DNA from: Bacteroidales bacterium UBA1199
GTDB lineage: Bacteria; Bacteroidota; Bacteroidia; Bacteroidales; UBA932
Assembly: GCA_002309795.1 (NCBI GenBank)
Contig: DBXZ01000039.1
Location: 6,732 to 17,101 of the forward strand
Direction of reading: 5' to 3'
Length of the DNA: 10,370 bases
Each line of letters begins with the position of its first letter. The stretch's first letter is position 1. Of the stretch, positions 6,298 to 10,370 are shown one piece after another. The notes below the pieces were generated by a model. The model was given only the letters and a program-made list of their open reading frames with translations. It did no database searches and had not been told where the DNA came from. A program made the translations under genes and the position numbers.

Positions 6298-7460
6298 GCA
6301 AAGGTAGCAATTCCCTGCGAATATCGGTCACCCGGAAGGGCGGCGATTTTGCCTTCGATTTCCATTTCCACCAGCAGCGCGGAGAGGGCGGCGGCATCGG
6401 GGATGACCGCCGTTGCCGTGCCGGAAGCACTCAGGCGTTCGCGCAGCGCATCCAGCAGGGCGCTGAATCCGATGGGAGAGCGCTCTGCCAGAATTAAACC
6501 GACAGCCCGGCGCAACGGGTCATCCCCGAAATCCAGCGTGCGCTGAATGGCCTTTCTGCGGCGGGGCGGTTCCCAGTTCATGGCCAGTTCCAAATCGGCC
6601 GCTCCGTTGATTAACCGGGCCTGGTTGGCGCCGATCAGGCGGTTGCATCCCTCGCTTCCGGCATCGGTGCTCCGGCCGGGCAGGGCAAATACTTCACGCC
6701 CGTAGGAATTGGCCAGGCCCGTGGTGAGCAGGCCGCCGCCCTTGGCGTACGATTCTACCAGCAGCGTGGCGTCGGAGAGTCCGGCAATCAGGCGGTTGCG
6801 TCGCAGGAACTGGACGGGGGAGTAGCCGTCGCCCCGGGCGAAGTCGGTTACCAGCGCACCACCCTGTTCGAGAATCCGGCGGGCCAGGTCGCGGTGTCCG
6901 GGCGGCGAAATCTGCTCCAGCGATCCGGGAAGCGCCGCAACGGTCGGTATACCGGTCTCGAGGGCCGCTTCGTGTGCGGCTGCGTCGATTCCGTAGGCAA
7001 GCCCGCTTACGATCACGGGCGCCTTGGGATTGCGGGCCAGGTCGGCCACGATCCGTTTGCAGGTGGTCCGGCCATAGTAGGAAGCCCGCCGCGTGCCGAC
7101 CACGGCCAGCATCCGTTCGGCATCCAGGCAGGCGTCACCCTTGACATATAGCACGATCGGCGCGTCGGGACACTCCTTGAGGCGCCGCGGGAATTCCGGG
7201 TGATCATAGTAGAGGGGGCGGATTCCGTAGCGGTTGTTCCATTGCCACTCTTCCCGCGCCCACGCAATCAGCTGCCTGTCCAACAGTTTGTCGATCCAAT
7301 CGCCGCTTCCCGACCCGAGCGCTTCGCGAAGCTTCCGGGCTCCTGCAGAAAAGACGGCCTGCGGGCCGCCGAAGTGTTCGATCAACGCTCTCCCCGAAGC
7401 GCACTGGAAAGCGAATACCTTGCTCAGCGCAATGGCGCATACAAAAAAATCAGACTCCAT
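6294..7460 (-). CDS. dprA: DNA-processing protein DprA/Smf
   Basis: This 388-aa protein binds incoming single-stranded DNA and loads RecA during natural transformation; the family is also widespread in non-competent bacteria. The N-terminal ~75 residues (FFVCAIALSKVF..., LIEHFGGPQAVF) form a helix-hairpin-like region. The Rossmann-type DNA_processg_A domain covers about 80-295: 'AVVGTRRAS' (119-127), 'VSGLAYGIDAAAH' (151-163), 'FLRRNRLIAGLSDATLLVE' (218-236), 'GGGLLTTGLA' (241-250) and 'VFALPG' (257-262). A C-terminal winged-helix domain follows (about 315-380, 'LLVEMEIEGKIAALPG'). 'KGGGLLTT' replaces the more usual 'SGSLITA'. The ATG at 7460 is the only ATG between the upstream in-frame stop (7490-7488) and the conserved region, and its translation aligns with the family N-terminus. 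It lies inside the 3' arm of a terminator hairpin (7443-7484). The gene shares ATGA with tatD. Confidence 0.95.
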   Translation of the reverse strand: MESDFFVCAIALSKVFAFQCASGRALIEHFGGPQAVFSAGARKLREALGSGSGDWIDKLLDRQLIAWAREEWQWNNRYGIRPLYYDHPEFPRRLKECPDAPIVLYVKGDACLDAERMLAVVGTRRASYYGRTTCKRIVADLARNPKAPVIVSGLAYGIDAAAHEAALETGIPTVAALPGSLEQISPPGHRDLARRILEQGGALVTDFARGDGYSPVQFLRRNRLIAGLSDATLLVESYAKGGGLLTTGLANSYGREVFALPGRSTDAGSEGCNRLIGANQARLINGAADLELAMNWEPPRRRKAIQRTLDFGDDPLRRAVGLILAERSPIGFSALLDALRERLSASGTATAVIPDAAALSALLVEMEIEGKIAALPGDRYSQGIATFA

Positions 7461-7484
7461 ATCGCCTGCAAGATAGGAGTCTGA
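7443..7484 (-). terminator. Strong hairpin with T-tract after queA, coincident with the dprA start codon
   Basis: On the minus strand TCAGACTCC (7484-7476) pairs perfectly with GGAGTCTGA (7458-7450). TATC and GATA extend the stem by 4 bp past a one-base bulge, leaving an 8-base loop, and seven T follow (7449-7443). This has the full shape of an intrinsic terminator. The dprA ATG (7460-7458) lies at the start of the 3' arm, and the T-tract encodes Phe5-Phe6 of DprA. It may terminate queA transcripts, attenuate dprA, hide the dprA start codon in RNA structure, or do several of these. Confidence 0.8.
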
Positions 7485-7552
7485 CTCTTACGATGGTTAC
7501 CAACCGGAACAAAAACGGCCGTTTGGTCAAAATGCGCTTTTTTAAAAAAACG
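7485..7552 (-). other. queA-dprA intergenic region with nested palindromes
   Basis: Besides the terminator, this short gap holds a 20-base near-palindrome of GC ends around a T/A core (7534-7553, overlapping the last base of the queA stop codon), and the perfect 12-base palindrome AAACGGCCGTTT (7513-7524) followed by more T on the minus strand. An imperfect stem is also possible between ACCAAACGG and CCGGTTGGT. I see no coding potential and no clear promoter. Confidence 0.5.
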
Positions 7553-8665
7553 CTAAACAATCAGCATGGCGTCGCCGTAAGTGCCGAATTTGAAGCCCTC
7601 TTTCTTGGCGATTTCGTAGGCGTTCATCACGTTCTCATAGCCGCCGAAAGCCGCCGTAGTCATCAGCATCGTGGAAAGCGGGAGGTGGAAATTGGTGATG
7701 AAGGCGTCCGCGATGGAGAAGTGATAGGGCGGGAAGATAAACTTGTTGGTCCAGCCCTTGAACGGACGGATTTCGTGCGTGGTGGTCACATAGGTTTCGA
7801 GCGCGCGCATGACGGTGATACCGACTGCCACAACTTTGTGGCCGCCGCGTTTCGCCCGGTTGACGGCATCGGCGGTCTCCTCGGTGATGATGAGTTCCTC
7901 GGAATCCATCTTGTGCTTGGAAAGGTCCTCCACATCTACCTTGTGGAAGTGGGCGTTGCCCATGTAGAGCGTCAGGAAAGTGGAGTCGATGTCCGCAATC
8001 TCCATGCGCTTGAAGAGGGTCTTGCTGAAGTGGAGGCCGGCGGCCGGGCAGGCCACGGCGCCCTCATGGTCGGGGTTAGCGTAGATGGTCTGGAAACGCT
8101 CCTTGTCGGACTCGTTGGCGTGCTCGCGGATCCATTTGGGGATAGGCAGTTCGCCCAGCTGATAGAGGGTCTGGCGGAACTCCTCCGGGGTGCCGTCAAA
8201 GAGAAAACGGAGAGTACGGCCGCGGGAGGTGGTGTTGTCGATCACTTCGGCCACCAGGGCGTCGTTCTCTCCGAAATAGAGTTTGTTGCCGATACGGATC
8301 TTGCGCGCGGGATCTACCAGTACGTCCCACAGGTGCTGGTCCGGATTCAGTTCGCGGAGCAGGAACACTTCGATTTCCGCACCGGTTTTTTCTTTATTGC
8401 CGTGCAGGCGGGCAGGGAAGACCTTGACGTCGTTGAAGACGAAGAGGTCGTGCGGGTTCATGTAGTCGAGGATGTCCTTGAACTGCAGGAACTGACGATG
8501 CCCCTTGGCATCTTTCAGCACTTTGCCGTCCGCATCTTTCTTAAGGTATTCTACTTCACCGGTGTCCTTGTGGAGCACCATCAGTTTGCACTCGTCACGA
8601 TAGGTCGAAGGCTCCTTGGCGATGTGCTTGTCTTCCAGTTCGAATCTGAATTGTGAAAGCTTCAT
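7553..8665 (-). CDS. queA: S-adenosylmethionine:tRNA ribosyltransferase-isomerase QueA
   Basis: This 370-aa enzyme transfers and isomerises the ribose of SAM onto preQ1 at the wobble base (G34) of GUN-anticodon tRNAs, giving epoxyqueuosine. Family blocks run in order: 'MKLSQFRFEL', 'FVFNDVKVFPARL' (75-87), 'TGAEIEVFLL' (94-103), 'GELPIPKWI' (171-179), 'CPAAGLHFS' (206-214), 'DVEDLSKHKMDSEE' (244-257), 'VMRALET' (285-291), 'GWTNKFIFPPY' (304-314), 'ITNFHLPLST' (323-332) and 'YGDAMLI' (363-369). Length fits the family. A charged insertion (about 42-58, KKDADGKVLKDAKGHRQ) enlarges the N-terminal region. The normally conserved 'TLHVGAGTF' block reads 'TLYMGNAHF' (232-240). No other queuosine gene is adjacent. 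Its leader carries three TTGCGAT elements (8668-8714). A strong terminator lies downstream. Confidence 0.95.
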   Translation of the reverse strand: MKLSQFRFELEDKHIAKEPSTYRDECKLMVLHKDTGEVEYLKKDADGKVLKDAKGHRQFLQFKDILDYMNPHDLFVFNDVKVFPARLHGNKEKTGAEIEVFLLRELNPDQHLWDVLVDPARKIRIGNKLYFGENDALVAEVIDNTTSRGRTLRFLFDGTPEEFRQTLYQLGELPIPKWIREHANESDKERFQTIYANPDHEGAVACPAAGLHFSKTLFKRMEIADIDSTFLTLYMGNAHFHKVDVEDLSKHKMDSEELIITEETADAVNRAKRGGHKVVAVGITVMRALETYVTTTHEIRPFKGWTNKFIFPPYHFSIADAFITNFHLPLSTMLMTTAAFGGYENVMNAYEIAKKEGFKFGTYGDAMLIV

Positions 8666-8724
8666 GGATTGCGATAATTGCGATAAAACATTTAGTTATA
8701 CGCAGGAATCGCAAAAAAGTTTCA
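8666..8724 (-). promoter_or_regulatory. queA leader/promoter region
   Basis: This 59-base gap between the outer membrane protein stop and the queA ATG should hold any queA promoter. On the minus strand it has a T-rich run (TTTTTTG), then TATAACTAA at 8700-8692, then two tandem TATCGCAAT units ending two bases before the ATG. TTTTTTG followed 17 bases later by TAAATGTT is a poor match to the Bacteroidota -33/-7 consensus. There is no SD, and no preQ1-type riboswitch pattern that I can recognise. No terminator is visible for the gene upstream, so read-through is possible. Confidence 0.4.
8668..8714. repeat. Three TTGCGAT elements, two direct and one inverted
   Basis: On the plus strand ATTGCGATA occurs twice in tandem (8668-8676 and 8677-8685), and its reverse complement core ATCGCAA occurs at 8708-8714. 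The inverted copy can pair with either direct copy in RNA, giving two mutually exclusive hairpins. The spacing of 23 or 32 bases could also suit a DNA-binding protein. Confidence 0.65.
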
Positions 8725-10302
8725 TCAGAATCGGCAAATGAATGAAACAATCACTTTGTCGGTACGGTGGTTGCCGTTGAAAACCGGGGCTGCAAAAGTG
8801 TCGTAGTCGTCGTAGACCTGGAAGGTGTCTTTCTGGTTGAGCATCCGCTGGTAAGCGATGTCAAGCAGCATATCCCCGTCATTGTCGAGCGTGAAGCCGA
8901 GACCGGCGGAGACGAAGTGGCTGGCGGGATAGGAATAAGCAACTTTCAGGTCGTCGTCGAGCAGGTTGCCGGGCGTGGTGTAGAGGTTGTAACCCATGCG
9001 GGCCGCAACGCGGTCGTTCGCCCAATATTCACAGCCGATGCGAAGCAGGTGCGACGAGGTGAATCCTTCGCTCATCTTGCGGTTTTCGGTCCGGAATTCC
9101 GTATCCATGGCCCCTTTCTCCGAAAGGCGGGTACCGGCGTAATTCACGTTCTCATAATCGATGCTGAGCAGGCCGCGCTCGCCGGTGTAGGCAGCGCCTA
9201 CGCTCCAGCGCATCGGCGTGACCAGGTCGTATTCATATGCGCCGTCAGGACTCTCACGGTAATAATCGTTGCCGTTGTCGAATTCGGTCTTCATGGCCCG
9301 GTTCCAAACGTCGGTCAGCGAATAGACGGTCGGCGTCTGGATGGTGGCGCCCAGCCGCAGTCCGGGGAACGGATTATAGATGGCTCCGACTTTCAGGTTG
9401 ACGCCGGCACCTTCCGTTTTCTGGTAGTACTGGGTTGCAAAGTAGGTGAGACCATCCTGGAACTGCGTGTGATCTACAGGCGTCTCCGAGTAGAATTCGG
9501 TGACCGAATAGTCCACGATGTGGAGGTTCAGGTTGGCGCCCAGGTAGAGCTTGTCGCCGAAGTTGCCGCCCAGGTTCATCTCCATTTCATAGATACCGCC
9601 CCGGTGTTTGCTGAAGTAAAGCTGGTCGATCGGACCGCCGACCGTGATTACGTCAGAAGCGTCGATGTTCTCGGTGGAACCGATATAGGAATTGGTGGAA
9701 CCCGGAAGCGGGCTGATGGCGTAGGCGTCATAAGCCTGAATAATGGCCCAGGGGACGTTGGATCCGCTATACGGATTGTAATTGTTGGTGTCGTCGAAGG
9801 CAAGTACCGATTCCTCGATGCCGGCTGCCCGGGCGGCCAGCGAACCGAGCATGGTGGAGTTCGCCGTCCGGCAGGCACCTGCGGTGACGCTGTTGAAGTT
9901 GGCGATCCGGTTGAGGGCGAAGCCGAAGTTGAAGTTGAACAGGCCGCTCACGTTGCCCGTCTCCAGCGTGGCGACGAGGCCGATGTTGGGCAAAGTCATG
10001 CGACCGTCCTTGCGGGAATACTGTGAGTTGAGGAGGTCTGCATCGCTGATGGAGGTCATGCTTGCGCTGTTGTAGCCCAGCGAGAAGGACATTTCGCTGT
10101 AGCGGTAGACGGCAGAAGCGGCCGGGTTGATGGCGAGTGCGCCGAGGTCGCCGCCGAGGGCGGTAAACGCATTACCCATTGCCAGTGAGCGGGCAGACCC
10201 TTCGTAATTGAGTTGTGCGAATCGCAGTGCGTCGGCAGGTCCCTGTGCAAAGGCTGCAACGCCAATCAACAAGGTTCCGACAAGGGATATCAGGCGTTTC
10301 AT
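8725..10302 (-). CDS. OmpP1/FadL-type outer membrane beta-barrel protein
   Basis: This 525-aa protein is predicted to be an outer membrane barrel of the OmpP1/FadL/toluene-transport type, often annotated in Bacteroidales as 'hemin receptor' on weak grounds. Residues 1-19 form a signal peptide (MKRLISLVGTLLIGVAAFA before Gln20). The opening 'GSARSLAMGNAFTALGGDLG' then 'AINPAASAVYRYSE' (35-70) is the conserved N-terminal block of this group. The rest is a series of amphipathic strands with alternating aromatic residues ('LYLGANLNLHIVDYSV', 'LRLGATIQTPTVYSL', 'HLLRIGCEYWANDRVAARMGYNLY'). It ends in a strand with C-terminal Phe (VIVSFICRF), the typical BAM recognition end. There is no TonB box or plug domain, so it is not a TonB-dependent receptor. 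The substrate is not evident; hydrophobic compounds are the family's usual cargo. The start is preceded by an A-rich leader (AAAAGAAAAAGAT). Confidence 0.88.
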   Translation of the reverse strand: MKRLISLVGTLLIGVAAFAQGPADALRFAQLNYEGSARSLAMGNAFTALGGDLGALAINPAASAVYRYSEMSFSLGYNSASMTSISDADLLNSQYSRKDGRMTLPNIGLVATLETGNVSGLFNFNFGFALNRIANFNSVTAGACRTANSTMLGSLAARAAGIEESVLAFDDTNNYNPYSGSNVPWAIIQAYDAYAISPLPGSTNSYIGSTENIDASDVITVGGPIDQLYFSKHRGGIYEMEMNLGGNFGDKLYLGANLNLHIVDYSVTEFYSETPVDHTQFQDGLTYFATQYYQKTEGAGVNLKVGAIYNPFPGLRLGATIQTPTVYSLTDVWNRAMKTEFDNGNDYYRESPDGAYEYDLVTPMRWSVGAAYTGERGLLSIDYENVNYAGTRLSEKGAMDTEFRTENRKMSEGFTSSHLLRIGCEYWANDRVAARMGYNLYTTPGNLLDDDLKVAYSYPASHFVSAGLGFTLDNDGDMLLDIAYQRMLNQKDTFQVYDDYDTFAAPVFNGNHRTDKVIVSFICRF

Positions 10303-10341
10303 ATCTTTTTCTTTTAAAATGAACGATTAAAGTCGGGAGAA

Positions 10342-10370
10342 CTACCTCCGGCCGCCACCGCTGTGGCTGG
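10342..10370 (-). CDS. Possible C-terminal tip of an unidentified upstream gene
   Basis: On the minus strand one frame entering from the right edge reads SHSGGGRR and stops at TAG (10344-10342), 39 bases before the outer membrane protein start. Ser/Gly/Arg-rich tails like this are common at protein ends in this phylum. A second frame stays open to a TAA at 10316-10314 (ending PDFNRSF), so the choice is uncertain. Nothing can be said about function. Confidence 0.3.

Noticed and set aside
7493..8656. Plus-strand open frame antisense to queA (387 codons)
   Set aside because: queA has unambiguous family motifs over its whole length; the antisense product has none.
8666..8724. preQ1 riboswitch before queA
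   Set aside because: The leader is too short and AT-rich and lacks the short hairpin plus A-rich tail of class I preQ1 aptamers; only the TTGCGAT repeats are present.
8767..10026. Long plus-strand open frame (419 codons), Val/Gly-rich
   Set aside because: Exactly antisense to the outer membrane protein gene, with no domain and no start context; a shadow frame.
8725..10302. Outer membrane protein as PorV of the type IX secretion system
   Set aside because: PorV is FadL-like too, but it is usually shorter and found near porU; this protein matches the generic OmpP1/FadL group better and no type IX genes are adjacent.

Overview
The window looks like chromosomal housekeeping DNA from a member of the Bacteroidota, probably order Bacteroidales. 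The reasons are a one-gene ExbB / four-TM / ExbD / ExbD proton-channel cluster of Bacteroidales type, a QueA with the 'GWTNKFIFPPY' and 'YGDAMLI' blocks typical of that phylum, an OmpP1/FadL-type outer membrane protein with the 'GSARSLAMGNAFTALGGD' opening, and A-rich or SD-less leaders on nearly every gene. The base composition is moderately GC-rich, so an Alistipes-like or related lineage is possible, but I cannot fix the genus.

Every gene I can support lies on the minus strand, so transcription runs from high to low coordinates. In that order: a possible 3' tip of an unknown gene at the right edge; an outer membrane beta-barrel protein (8725-10302); queA for queuosine synthesis (7553-8665); a tightly overlapped cluster dprA - tatD - ansA (7460 down to 4457); a four-gene inner membrane proton-motor operon, ExbB/TolQ-like channel - small four-TM protein - ExbD - ExbD (4349 down to 2032); a lipoprotein alkaline phosphatase (735-1961); and the N-terminal 240 codons of asnS, cut by the left edge.

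Three intrinsic terminators on the minus strand divide these units: one after the second exbD (1982-2017), one overlapping the ansA stop codon (4442-4481), and one after queA whose 3' arm and U-tract are also the first codons of dprA (7443-7484). The motor operon should couple the proton gradient to the periplasm or outer membrane (Tol- or Ton-type work), but no TonB, TolB, Pal or TonB-dependent receptor lies beside it here. DprA, TatD and asparaginase are joined by two ATGA stop/start overlaps, so they are probably translated together although their functions differ. AsnS and AnsA, one using and one destroying asparagine, lie in the same window but in separate transcription units.

No gene-free stretch exceeds 300 bases. 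The longest gaps are 4350-4456 and 7461-7552, and both hold terminator or leader structure. I see no mobile element, CRISPR array, tRNA or rRNA. I do not see a clearly new multi-gene system. The best leads are the terminator that coincides with the dprA start, the three-copy TTGCGAT repeat in the queA leader with mutually exclusive pairings, and the uncharacterised four-TM protein inside the motor operon.
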